In this document: positions 31,213-40,700 of the stretch, piece by piece | Position numbering within the stretch: position 1 is the first letter of the stretch | Layout: every line of letters starts with the position of its first letter | Source: an uncultured Clostridia bacterium | GTDB taxonomy: Bacteria; Bacillota; Clostridia; Saccharofermentanales; DTU023 | Assembly (NCBI GenBank): GCA_937922005.1 | Contig: CAKZWV010000052.1 | Location: 1 to 41,938 of the forward strand | DNA length: 41,938 bases | Direction of reading: 5' to 3' | Position numbers and translations under genes: made by a program | The notes under the pieces: model-generated | The model's input: only the letters and a program-made list of their open reading frames with translations | Databases searched by the model: none | Told to the model about the DNA's origin: nothing

Positions 31213-33210
31213 ATGACAAGACCTGACGGACAGGAGGGGGGCACCTCTCAATCCATGCCTCAAGGCAGGCCGGTAGATAGAAAAGGGAGGGAGGCCGTAC
31301 GGCAGCCGGGGGTAAAACGTCCCAAACGGTCCTCATCCAGGGTACCAAGTCGGGGAACTCAAGCTCGGTCTCCCAGAGCCCAAGCTCGTCCTAGTATGGG
31401 AATCAGGACTGAGCAAGCCCTCGTGCCCAATCCTAGAGTCCAGGTGAGACCTAGGGCTCAGGAGGGCAATACTACCTCCTTTGATCGGCAGGCCCTTTTT
31501 GATGAGACTCATGGTCCGGCCAATCTAGCCGCCATCAATTATGAGTTGAATGAGCGCCAAAAGAAACTGGAATCTGAGCAAAGAAGAGCCCAGGTACGCA
31601 GAGAAATTTTAGAGGCAGAGATTGCTCAGATGAGGGCGCGGGCCAAAAAGCAGAAGGCAGTCATTGCCTGTCTCTTGGTCTGTTTCATCTTTGCGCTTTT
31701 CTTTGCTATTCGATCGATTAGAAATTTCAAGCGACCCTTGGATAGCCCTGTCGGTGTCTTGGGGGATGGCCTACCCTCGCATCCGGCCATGGCAGAGGCA
31801 AGCCGTACCACAAAGGCTAGTGAGTCACGCAATGTCCTTCCTCCCGGAACCGACTTGGAGGGCATAGAGTTAGACGGAAAAGATTTAGATGAAACCCGGG
31901 AGATCCTAGCCGAAAATCAAAATCGTCTTCTGAAAGATAAAAAAATCACCGTCTTCTTCGATGATAAAGATTTTGATATTCCCCTTACCAAGTTAAATCC
32001 AGAAATTGACTACGAGCAGACCTATAAGAACTTGATGGCCAATCCTGGATCCTCTAAAATTCAGACCTCTTTCATCGCAGATCCTACCAAGCTTAAAGAA
32101 GAGGTAGAAGCCATTTGCGCTGCTACTGGGTCGAATTCGACAGGTCTACGTGCGACCAGTTTCAATCCTCAGACCATGAGCTTTTCCTTTGCGGAAGGCG
32201 ATGCGGAAGTTATTGATGAAGAAAAGCTTATCACACAGATTGAGGCTACTTTAAAGACGGGGGCCTTAGGGGAAAAGCTGATTCCCGCTACCAAGACTCT
32301 CCCTTCAGAGAAGGTACATAACCAAGACGTGCAAGTTGCTCTTATCGGCAAGGCGTCCACCCAGGTGACCTATAATGATCCTGGTCGAGATAAGAACTTA
32401 GAGCGTGCGGCAGCCCTCGTCAACGGAAAAATTATTAATCCTGGTGAGGTTTTTTCCTTCCTACAGACCATGGGAGAATTTACGGAAGCCAACGGCTTCT
32501 ACCCAGCGGGCATGCAAGCCAATGGGGTGGATATCAAGGGCATGGCTGGCGGAATCTGCCAGGCCAGCACAACCCTCTTCCAGGCCTGCGTCCGGGCCAA
32601 CCTTGTCTTCCCAGAGCATCACAATCACGATGTTCCTTCCAACTATTGTAAGTTGGGTGAAGATGCCATGGTGGCCGACTGGGCAGACCTCAAAATTCAA
32701 AACAATTCGGACTATCCTGTTGCCCTCTTTGGAGGCTTTGAAGGCGTTACCATGCACTTTGAAGTCTATGGTAAAGCCTTTGATCCGGGGGTGACCATTG
32801 ACTTTGCGGCAGAGCATAATGGCTATGTGGAGCCTCCAGCCGATCAGGTTATTGAAGATCCAAGCTTACCGCCTGGCACCCAGCAGGTCGACCGCAAGCG
32901 GACCGTTGGGCAGACCACCAGTCTATACCGGATTTTCTTCCTAAATGGGGTTCCCCAGAGTAAAGAATTTGTCTGTAAGAACTACTACCCTGCCTTTAAT
33001 GCGGTCATTCGACAAAATACCAAGGCTGCGCCCGCAGAAAGTGCGCCTTCCGATCCAAGTGGAACGACATCTTCGTCTTATGGTTGGGGTAGCCCGTCGG
33101 AGCCTTACTCGCCTTTCCCAGGAAATAATTCTTCTCCCGAATGGGGAACGCCGACAAGGAGTCCTTGGGATAATATGCCCGATCCGAATCGCACTCCTTT
33201 AACTCCATAA
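31213..33210 (+). CDS. VanW-domain membrane protein
   Basis: A 665-residue protein of the VanW family, of unresolved biochemical function and common in Clostridia with wall-related genes. A basic, Arg/Gln/Pro-rich cytoplasmic N-terminus (1-150) with a short coiled-coil-like stretch (NYELNERQKKLESEQRRAQ) precedes one membrane helix (VIACLLVCFIFALFFAI). An extracellular region (about 200-380), resembling the YoaR-like putative peptidoglycan-binding part, leads into the VanW domain (about 380-545: PGEVFSFLQTMG, GMAGGICQASTTLFQA, HNHDVPSNY). The C-terminus is Ser/Pro/Gly-rich. GGAGGAG lies 12 bases before ATG 31213, a long spacing. Confidence 0.9.
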   Translation: MTRPDGQEGGTSQSMPQGRPVDRKGREAVRQPGVKRPKRSSSRVPSRGTQARSPRAQARPSMGIRTEQALVPNPRVQVRPRAQEGNTTSFDRQALFDETHGPANLAAINYELNERQKKLESEQRRAQVRREILEAEIAQMRARAKKQKAVIACLLVCFIFALFFAIRSIRNFKRPLDSPVGVLGDGLPSHPAMAEASRTTKASESRNVLPPGTDLEGIELDGKDLDETREILAENQNRLLKDKKITVFFDDKDFDIPLTKLNPEIDYEQTYKNLMANPGSSKIQTSFIADPTKLKEEVEAICAATGSNSTGLRATSFNPQTMSFSFAEGDAEVIDEEKLITQIEATLKTGALGEKLIPATKTLPSEKVHNQDVQVALIGKASTQVTYNDPGRDKNLERAAALVNGKIINPGEVFSFLQTMGEFTEANGFYPAGMQANGVDIKGMAGGICQASTTLFQACVRANLVFPEHHNHDVPSNYCKLGEDAMVADWADLKIQNNSDYPVALFGGFEGVTMHFEVYGKAFDPGVTIDFAAEHNGYVEPPADQVIEDPSLPPGTQQVDRKRTVGQTTSLYRIFFLNGVPQSKEFVCKNYYPAFNAVIRQNTKAAPAESAPSDPSGTTSSSYGWGSPSEPYSPFPGNNSSPEWGTPTRSPWDNMPDPNRTPLTP

Positions 33211-33251
33211 ATCCTAGATCACCATAAATTGTTCAACGCCAGAAACACTTT

Positions 33252-34154
33252 CTAATCCGCTTGGTACCAGATGTAACCTTGGGTGTACATGGCGTTGCGG
33301 CGAATGGCACCGTGATAATCAGACCCTGCACTAACGACCAGGCCAAATTGCCTGGCAAGTTGGTGGAGGGCCTTTTGTTGTGAGGGCGTATAGGCCCAAT
33401 AACCGGCCTCTATTCCCATCAGGCCTTGGTCGACCAATTTTTGGACGAGTCGGTCGAGAGAAGAAAGATGTAATTTATCGAGGGAGTATTTGTAGGGGTG
33501 GGCAAGAATGGGCAGGCCACCAGCTTGACGGATAGCGGCCACCCCTTCGGATGCTTGGGGGAGGTCCTGGGTCATTGGAGGATGGGCCAGGGCAGAGACT
33601 TTGTTAAAAGCCTCATCGACGGAAGTTAAGTAGCCCTTGTCGCAGAGGAGGCGGGCCATGGTGACCCGGCCACGGATCAGCTCAGGGTCGGGCGGGCCTT
33701 CGTAGACCTCTTCCATGGTGATTGCCATGCTTAGCTTTTGCAAATGCTCGCAGATGAGGCGGTTCCGGGCCATGCGCCACGACTGAATTCGGCGGAGGAA
33801 GGGGACGAGAGGGGCAGTTTGTCCATCTGGGAAGTAGGCTAGGACGTGGACGATTTCATCTCCTTCCTTGAGGCTCATTTCGACGCCCGGTACAAAATAG
33901 GGAAGAGCTGCGCTGGGATCCTGGGCCCGACGTTCCTTTAAAAGACGAATGAGGCTGGCATTGCCTAGAATGGTATCGTGGTCGGTCAGCGCAAAGGCCC
34001 CCAGGCGGTGGTCCAGGACGTGCTGGAGTAAGACTTCTAAAGAATCCACCCCATCAGAAAGCTGAGTATGGAGATGAAAGTCGCAGGTCCCAAGCTTTTC
34101 TTCCAACTGGGGAAAGCTTGGGCGTAAAGCTGGGGGGAGCAAGGGAAAAGTCAT
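33252..34154 (-). CDS. PHP-domain phosphoesterase (RNase AM / TrpH-like)
   Basis: A 300-residue metal-dependent phosphoesterase. PHP motifs are in order: DFHLHTQLSDG, FALTDHDT, PGVEMS, ILAHPYKY and SAGSDYHG, covering the metal-binding His, Asp and Glu residues. The layout with the inserted ARLLCDKGY helical segment matches the YciV/TrpH group, which acts on nucleoside 3',5'-bisphosphates and RNA 5' ends; the exact substrate here is inferred. ATG 34154 follows a GAGGAC site. It lies 73 bases downstream of a glycosyltransferase on the same strand, with no obvious functional tie. Confidence 0.9.
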   Translation of the reverse strand: MTFPLLPPALRPSFPQLEEKLGTCDFHLHTQLSDGVDSLEVLLQHVLDHRLGAFALTDHDTILGNASLIRLLKERRAQDPSAALPYFVPGVEMSLKEGDEIVHVLAYFPDGQTAPLVPFLRRIQSWRMARNRLICEHLQKLSMAITMEEVYEGPPDPELIRGRVTMARLLCDKGYLTSVDEAFNKVSALAHPPMTQDLPQASEGVAAIRQAGGLPILAHPYKYSLDKLHLSSLDRLVQKLVDQGLMGIEAGYWAYTPSQQKALHQLARQFGLVVSAGSDYHGAIRRNAMYTQGYIWYQAD

Positions 34155-34227
34155 GGCAAAGTCCTCGTTTCTGTATGTTAAGATTCTTCTATGTGGTGTT
34201 TCGCTGTTAGAGAGCTTGGGTCCTGTT

Positions 34228-35217
34228 TTATGATTGGCGCATCTCGAGACCTGCCTTGGCTTGGCCTAAGGGGGGACTGGTGTCTTCCTCAGCAATGATG
34301 TAGAGGGGACGGGCCTTGGTCTCTTCAAAGACCCGGCCTAGGTAGAGACCTAAGAGGCTGGTACCAGCAAGATTGATATTGATGAGGAAAAAGAGCAAAT
34401 ATTCCACCAAGGACCAAGACAAAAAGGGATGGCCGCAAAGCCAGGCCAGACCTTGGGCTAGAAGGACCAAGAGATAAAGAAGGTTACTTACACAGGCAAA
34501 GCCAAAGAAGAGAGTAAGAGGGCGGTTCGAAAAAGACAGCATGGCGTGGAGAGCCAGAGAAAGAAGGCGGATCTTACTCCATTTGGAAGCGCCATGGAGG
34601 CGGTCATCCACCTCGAAATGAAAGGTTTTACGACGAAAACCCACGAAACGGGAGAGACCCCGGTAGAAACTTTCGTGCTCGCCGAGTTGATTGATGGTCT
34701 CATAGACCTTGCGGTCGATAAGCTGAAAATCACTGTCATTTTTATAATCTTGGCCGGTTAAAAAAGATAAAAGACCGTAGAAAACTTTGGTTTGGAACCG
34801 ATAAAGCCATGACTCATCCTCCGAACGGGCTCGGATCCCTTCGACCACCTCATAGCCCTCCTGCCAGGCCTGGATCATTTGTTGAAGGTAGCGGGGAGGG
34901 TGCTGGAGGTCGCAATCCATGATGATGGCGGCGTCCCCTCGGGCTGCTTGGAGACCAGCGCGGACGGCCAACTCCTTGCCAAAATTTCGGGAAAAACGCA
35001 GGGCTCGGATGGTGAGAGAGTGAAGGCCCGCCGGATCTACGGGCCGTTCCTGGGCCATATAGGAAGAAAGAAGCTTCCAAGTGCCATCTTGGGATCCGTC
35101 GTCTACGAAAATGAGCTCGACATCAGCATTTTTCGGAAAATAGGCCGGTAAGGTGGCCAGGGTGGTAGGAATTTGCTCTTCTTCGTTGTAGGAAGGGAGA
35201 ATGACAGAAAGAAACAT
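34228..35217 (-). CDS. GT2 glycosyltransferase (DPM1/GtrB-like) with C-terminal membrane helices
   Basis: A 329-residue family 2 glycosyltransferase. The N-terminal GT-A domain shows VILPSYNEEEQIPTTLATLP, ELIFVDDGSQDGT, RFSRNFGKELAVRAGL and IIMDCDLQHPP; HGASKWSKIRLLSLALHAML precedes two C-terminal membrane helices. This is the pattern of GtrB/DPM-type enzymes that transfer a sugar from a nucleotide donor to polyprenyl phosphate at the inner membrane face. A partner flippase or acceptor enzyme is not adjacent. ATG 35217 is preferred because AGGAGG lies upstream; the 12-base spacing is long, and an in-frame ATG at 35247 is possible but has no clear site. Confidence 0.9.
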   Translation of the reverse strand: MFLSVILPSYNEEEQIPTTLATLPAYFPKNADVELIFVDDGSQDGTWKLLSSYMAQERPVDPAGLHSLTIRALRFSRNFGKELAVRAGLQAARGDAAIIMDCDLQHPPRYLQQMIQAWQEGYEVVEGIRARSEDESWLYRFQTKVFYGLLSFLTGQDYKNDSDFQLIDRKVYETINQLGEHESFYRGLSRFVGFRRKTFHFEVDDRLHGASKWSKIRLLSLALHAMLSFSNRPLTLFFGFACVSNLLYLLVLLAQGLAWLCGHPFLSWSLVEYLLFFLININLAGTSLLGLYLGRVFEETKARPLYIIAEEDTSPPLGQAKAGLEMRQS

Positions 35218-35284
35218 ATAAGACAAGGACCTCCTGGCGGAAATCATAGCAAATTCCCCGGGTAAATGCTATCATAAAAGCACA

Positions 35285-35374
35285 TGTGAGCCCTGAGCTG
35301 GCTCATTTTTCGCTATCCATTGACCTGATCACTTGGACCTGGATCTCGGGCACCTTTTCGCCCCCGGGCTCACA
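35285..35374 (+). promoter_or_regulatory. Leader of pgk-tpiA with two mutually exclusive pairings
   Basis: TGAGCC (35287-35292) pairs with GGCTCA (35300-35305), followed by five T residues, a small terminator-like hairpin. The same 5' strand (TGTGAGCCC, 35285-35293) pairs perfectly with GGGCTCACA (35366-35374). The two folds exclude each other, the layout of an attenuator. Only a weak promoter (TATCAT, 35270-35275) is visible upstream. Confidence 0.4.
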
Positions 35375-35376
35375 GG

Positions 35377-35402
35377 CTAGAACCATCAACTAGAACCATC
35401 AA
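35377..35402 (+). repeat. Tandem 13-bp repeat before the pgk-tpiA ribosome site
   Basis: CTAGAACCATCAA occurs twice head to tail (35377-35389 and 35390-35402), ending at the AAAAGGAG ribosome site. Confidence 0.85.
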
Positions 35403-35413
35403 AAGGAGAACAT

Positions 35414-37411
35414 ATGCCAAATTATCAAAAGAAGAATCTCAGCGACCTCGACCTCAAAGGGAAAAAGGTCATCATGCGTGTCGATTTTAATGTGCCCATG
35501 AACGACCAGGGCGAAATTACGGATGATAAGCGGATTAAAGCAGCTCTTTCCAGCATCCAAGAAATCTTGGACCAGGGGGCTGCTTTACTTTTAGTGACCC
35601 ACTTAGGCCGTCCGAAAAATGGCTTTGAAGACAAATATTCCCTCAAGCCTGTCGCCAAGCACCTAGCTGCCCTGCTTAACCGGGAGGTGATCATGGCTGC
35701 GGATGTGGTGGGCCCGGATGCCCAAGAGAAAGCGAAGTCCTTGAAGGCTGGCCAGGTCCTCCTCTTGGAGAATGTCCGCTTCCATCCAGAAGAGACTAAA
35801 AACGATCCCAGCTTTGCCAAGCAGCTGGCCAGTATGGCAGACCTTTATGTCAACGACGCCTTTGGGACGGCCCATAGGGCCCATGCCTCCACGGAAGGAT
35901 TGGCCCACTTCCTGCCATCGGCGGTGGGACATTTGGTGGAGAAAGAGTTGCAGGCGATGGGGGAGACCCTGAACCATCCTGACCGGCCATTTACTGCTAT
36001 CTTGGGTGGGGCCAAAGTTTCGGACAAGATTCAGGTGATCAAAAATCTCTTGGATAAGGTCGACAACCTCCTCATTGGAGGGGCCATGGCCTTTACCTTC
36101 CTGAAAGCCCAGGGGGCTGAGATTGGCAAATCCCTTTGCGAGGAGGAGTATTTGGACTTGGCTAAGGGCTTGTTGGCTGAGGCCCAGGAGAAGGGGGTTA
36201 AGCTTTACCTACCTGAGGATGTTGTGGAGGCGGCGGCCTTTGCGGCGGATGCGGACCATGATGTGTGTCCTGCCATGCAGCTGAAGGAGACCTATATGGG
36301 CCTAGATATTGGGCCTAAGACCCGGGAGACTTACCGGGAGGTGGTCCTGGCTTCCAAGACCGTAGTCTGGAACGGCCCCATGGGTGTCTTTGAGATGCCT
36401 GCCTTTGCTGAGGGTACCAAGGCTGTGGCCCAGGCCCTGGCTGATAGCAAGGCCGTCACCATCATTGGCGGCGGGGATTCTGCTGCAGCCATCAAGCAGC
36501 TGGGCCTCGAAGATGCAGTGACCCATGTGTCGACCGGGGGCGGGGCTTCCCTAGAACTCTTGGAAGGCAAGACCTTGCCGGGTATTGATGCGGTGATGGA
36601 TAAGAAGGGGAGGAGGATTTTCGCCTGTGGGAATCGGAAGATGAACCTGGAGAATCCGGCAGCTTCTCACAAGTTTAACCTGGCCCTGCTGGAAGCCCTG
36701 GCCCCCTTGGCCAAGAAAGAGGGGGGCATCCAGGCGAGAATGGGAGCTGGGATGCCCTATACCGCCCTGCCTGGGGCACTAGAGGACTTTGCGGGGACCG
36801 ATTTTAAGGTTCTGGCAGAAAATTGTCACTTTGAAGATAAGGGAGCCTATACCGGGGAGATTTCTCCCAAGGCCCTGGCTGAGATGGGTGTCTGGGGCGT
36901 GATCCTGGGCCACTCGGAGAGACGGGAGTATTTTGCCGAGACGGATGAGCTCATCAATAAAAAGATCAAGGCAGCCCGGGCTTGGGGGCTCCAGGTCATC
37001 CTGTGCTGCGGCGAGTCTTTGGCCATCCGGGAAGAGGGAACCTATCTTGACTTTATCCGGAACCAGATCCAGAAGGCCCTGGCGGAGATTCCGGCCAAGG
37101 AATTGCCCTTTATAACCATTGCCTATGAGCCTATCTGGGCCATCGGGACCGGGAAGACAGCTTCGACCGACCAGGCTGAGGAGGTTTGCCGGGAGATTCG
37201 TAATGAAGTGGCTTCCCTCTACAACGAGGACCTGGCAGAGGCCATGACCATCCTCTATGGTGGGTCCGTTAACGATAAGAATGCAGCTGGTCTCTTTGGA
37301 GCCGCTGATATCGACGGGGGCCTTATTGGCGGAGCCTGCCTCAAGGCAGATGGTTACGCCACCATTGTCGACTTGGCTTCTACCGCAACGAAAGAAAAAG
37401 CCAAGGCCTAA
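35414..37411 (+). CDS. pgk-tpiA: Phosphoglycerate kinase-triosephosphate isomerase fusion
   Basis: A bifunctional glycolytic protein of 665 residues. Residues 1-398 are phosphoglycerate kinase (KKVIMRVDFNVPM, LLLVTHLGRPK, LENVRFHPEE, GGAKVSDKI, VWNGPMGVFE, TIIGGGDSAAA), making ATP from 1,3-bisphosphoglycerate. Residues about 400-655 are triosephosphate isomerase with N407 and K409 (CGNRKMN, where most TIMs have GNWKMN), His500 (GHSERREYF), Glu572 (AYEPIWAIGTGKTAST) and the phosphate-binding YGGSV, so both active sites look complete. The junction is only a few residues and there is no frameshift. Such a fusion is known from Thermotoga maritima but is unusual in Bacillota. ATG 35414 follows AAAAGGAG. 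Confidence 0.96.
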   Translation: MPNYQKKNLSDLDLKGKKVIMRVDFNVPMNDQGEITDDKRIKAALSSIQEILDQGAALLLVTHLGRPKNGFEDKYSLKPVAKHLAALLNREVIMAADVVGPDAQEKAKSLKAGQVLLLENVRFHPEETKNDPSFAKQLASMADLYVNDAFGTAHRAHASTEGLAHFLPSAVGHLVEKELQAMGETLNHPDRPFTAILGGAKVSDKIQVIKNLLDKVDNLLIGGAMAFTFLKAQGAEIGKSLCEEEYLDLAKGLLAEAQEKGVKLYLPEDVVEAAAFAADADHDVCPAMQLKETYMGLDIGPKTRETYREVVLASKTVVWNGPMGVFEMPAFAEGTKAVAQALADSKAVTIIGGGDSAAAIKQLGLEDAVTHVSTGGGASLELLEGKTLPGIDAVMDKKGRRIFACGNRKMNLENPAASHKFNLALLEALAPLAKKEGGIQARMGAGMPYTALPGALEDFAGTDFKVLAENCHFEDKGAYTGEISPKALAEMGVWGVILGHSERREYFAETDELINKKIKAARAWGLQVILCCGESLAIREEGTYLDFIRNQIQKALAEIPAKELPFITIAYEPIWAIGTGKTASTDQAEEVCREIRNEVASLYNEDLAEAMTILYGGSVNDKNAAGLFGAADIDGGLIGGACLKADGYATIVDLASTATKEKAKA

Positions 37412-37764
37412 GCGTAAGCCACGGCCCAAGCCTAAGGCTTGCCTAAGCGAAAGGTACGCTGAGGCTGAGGCTCGTGCTTGGGCCCAGCCCGGCTTGGGCT
37501 GGCAACTTGAAAAAAATCAAGCCCTCTGCTAGGCTATTTGTAGCGCCTTGAGGAGGTTCTGTGGGCCATTCCCAGGACTACTTGAGATCCAGACACCCCT
37601 TTTAAGCCGCTAGGCATCCTGGTGATCCATGAAGGATCCGTGAGATCCTGCGGCTTCTTTGGGCGGCTTGGTCCCCTCAAGAACCTAGGGAGCATTTGTT
37701 GCCCCACCCAAGTTTGCATTTTGTTCAACAATCGTGTTCATACTTAATCAAAAAGGAGATATTT
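37412..37764 (+). promoter_or_regulatory. Structured 353-bp region between pgk-tpiA and nifJ
   Basis: The first bases echo the AAGGCCTAAG end of pgk-tpiA (GCCTAAG recurs three times to 37448). CCAGCCC/GGGCTGG forms a hairpin near 37487-37503. Further on are nested inverted repeats: CTTGAGG (37547-37553) with CCTCAAG (37675-37681), or instead AGGTTCT (37554-37560) with AGAACCT (37680-37686); inside these AAGCCGC (37604-37610) with GCGGCTT (37650-37656), enclosing AGGATC/GATCCT. TTGTT-C-AACAA (37721-37731) is a small palindrome in the probable nifJ promoter zone (TTGCAT with a TTCATA-like -10). No known riboswitch was recognised. Confidence 0.45.
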
Positions 37765-40700
37765 ATGTCCAAAGAAAAAAAGTTCATGACGATGGACGGT
37801 AATACCGCCGCAGCGATGACCGCTTATGGTTTCTCAGAAGTTGCCGGTATTTACCCCATTACCCCTTCGTCCCCCATGGCCGATATGGTCGACCAGTGGG
37901 CGCAAGCTGGTCGGAAGAATATTTTTGGCCAGGAAGTCGAGGTCGTTGAGATGCAGTCCGAAGCTGGTGCTGCGGCTGTCGTCCATGGGTCCTTAGGAAC
38001 CGGGGCGTTGACGACCACCTTTACAGCTTCTCAAGGCTTGTTGCTGATGATCCCCAACATGTATAAGATCGCTGGTGAACTGCTTCCCGCCGTCTTCCAT
38101 GTGGCAGCTCGTACCGTGGCGTCTCACGCCCTGTCCATTTTCGGGGACCACTCAGACGTCATGGCTTGTCGGCAGACCGGATTTGCCATGCTGTCCTCGG
38201 CTTCTGTCCAAGAGGCACACGATTTAGCCGCTATTGCCCACTTATCCGCCATTAAGGGTCGGGTTCCTTTCCTCCATTTCTTTGACGGGTTCAGAACCTC
38301 CCACGAAATTCAAAAAATTGAAGTCCTCGACACCAATGATCTAGCTTCTTTGGTTGACCAAGAGGCTCTGGAGGCCTTCCGGAACAGAGCACTATCTCCA
38401 AACCATCCTACCCAGCGTGGTACGGCTCAAAACCCAGATATCTTCTTCCAGGTAAGTGAAGCCGCCAACCCCTATTACATCGCCATTCCTGAGATCGTTA
38501 AGAATTACATGGATGAGTTTGGTAAGATCACGGGCCGTGAATATGCTCCTTATGTCTATACCGGGGCTGAGGATGCCGACCGGCTTATTATCTGCATGGG
38601 CAGCGTAGCTGAGACCGTGAAAGAGACCGTCAACTACCTCAATGCCCATGGCGAAAAAGTGGGCGTCTTGAATGTCCACCTGTATCGGCCTTTCGCCATC
38701 GAGATGTTCCTCGATGCCATCCCCAAGACCGTAAAGAGAATTGCCGTCTTGGATCGCTGCAAGGAGCCTGGTGCTACCGCAGAACCCATGTATCTCGATG
38801 TTGTGGATGCCTACAAGAATGTAGAAAATGCTCCCACCATCGTTGGCGGCCGTTATGGTCTTTCTTCTAAGGACACTGACCCTGATCAGATTTTCGCCGT
38901 CTTCAAGATGCTCGCCGAGGATCCGAAGCAGCACTTCACCATCGGCATCAATGACGACGTAACCCACCTGTCGCTCCCTGTTGGGAAGAATCCTGATATC
39001 GCGCCAGAGGGATTATTTGCTGCACGCTTCTGGGGCTTGGGCTCTGATGGTACGGTTGGAGCGAATAAGAACTCCATCAAGATCATCGGGGACCACACAC
39101 CCATGTATGCTCAGGCTTATTTCAGCTATGACTCGAAGAAGTCTGGTGGTATTACGATCTCTGACCTGCGTTTCGGGAAAACGCCGATCCACCTGCCCTA
39201 CCTGGTCAACCAGGCCGATTTTATCGCCTGCCACAACCAGGCTTACCTGGATAAATACGATATCCTTGGGCCGCTGAAAGAGGGTGGTTCCTTCCTGCTT
39301 AACACCGTTTGGAAGAAGGAGGAGCTGGAGGAGAAGCTGCCGAATAAGATTAAGAGAGAACTGGCTGAGAAGCACGCTAAGTTCTATATCGTCGATGCCG
39401 TAGAGCTTGCTAGCAGCATTGGCCTGCGCGGGCGGATCAATACCATCTGCCAGTCCGCTTTCTTCAAGATTGCTAACATCATTCCGATTGAGGATGCTGT
39501 GAAGTACATGAAGGAAGCTATCCAAAAGAGCTATGGCCATAAGGGCGATGATATCGTTCGTATGAACAATGCGGCCGTTGACGCTGGTGTCGATGCTGTC
39601 CAGGAAGTTGAAGTTCCCTCTGAGTGGGCTTCTCTCCAGGATGATCCTAAGCCAATCCGGGTTGCGCCCGACTTTGTCAAGAACATTGCTGACGTCATGA
39701 ATGGCCAGATGGGCAATATGCTCCCTGTTTCCACCTTTGTGGGCATGGAAGATGGAACCTTCCCGAACGGGACTTCTTCCTACGAGAAGCGGGGTATTGC
39801 TTCGATCGTACCTTCTTGGCAGATCGAAAATTGTATCCAGTGTAACCAATGCTCCTATGTCTGCCCTCACGCCGTCATCCGGCCCTTCTTGGCCACGCCA
39901 GAAGAGGCAGCAGAGCTCTCTGATATCGCCTTTAAAGATGGGGTTGCCCAGTACAAAGAGTACAAATATCGGATTCAGATTTCCGTTATGGACTGCACCG
40001 GCTGTGGCAGCTGCGCAGCGGTCTGCCCCGCCCCCAAGAAGGCCTTGGTCATGGAGCCCATCGAAAAGCACTTCAAAGAGGCTGAGCACTGGGAGAAACT
40101 CAACAAATTACCTCGCAAGCCCAACCCGATGAACAAGAACAGCGTCAAGGGTCTGCAGTTTGAAAAGCCCTTGTTTGAGTTCTCCGGCGCATGCCCTGGC
40201 TGCGGCGAGACGCCTTACATCAAGGCGCTGAGCCAGCTGGTTGGCGATCGTCTCCAGATTTCTAACGCTACGGGTTGCTCTTCCATTTACGGCGGTTCTG
40301 CTCCTTCGAACCCCTACACCACCAATGCTGACGGCCATGGACCTACATGGGCCAACTCCCTCTTTGAGGACGCCGCTGAGCATGGTCTAGGGATGAGACT
40401 TGGCTATAAGCAGATTCGTGAGCGGGCAGTTGGCCACTTGAAAGAACTCTGCGAGCTGGCCAGTGGTCAAGCAGAGCTCCAGGAAGCCATCAAGAAGTTC
40501 ATTGATACCAAGGAAGAGGGCGAGGGCACCAGAGCGGTTGTGAACACCCTGGTCGAGGCCCTCGAGTCGGCCAAGCTAGAAGGAAAAGCAGCAGAATTGG
40601 CCCGCAAGGTCTTGGCTGCGAAGGATTATTTGGTCAAGCGCTCTTTCTGGGTTGTCGGTGGCGACGGCTTTGCCTATGATATCGGCTACGGTGGATTGGA

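Noticed and set aside
37721..37731. Rex operator before nifJ
   Set aside because: TTGTTCAACAA is a palindrome, but it lacks the TTGTGAA-N4-TTCACAA spacing of Rex sites.
39013..40089. 358-codon minus-strand frame opposite nifJ
   Set aside because: It is antisense to the conserved PFOR iron-sulfur region and lacks a ribosome site and any domain.
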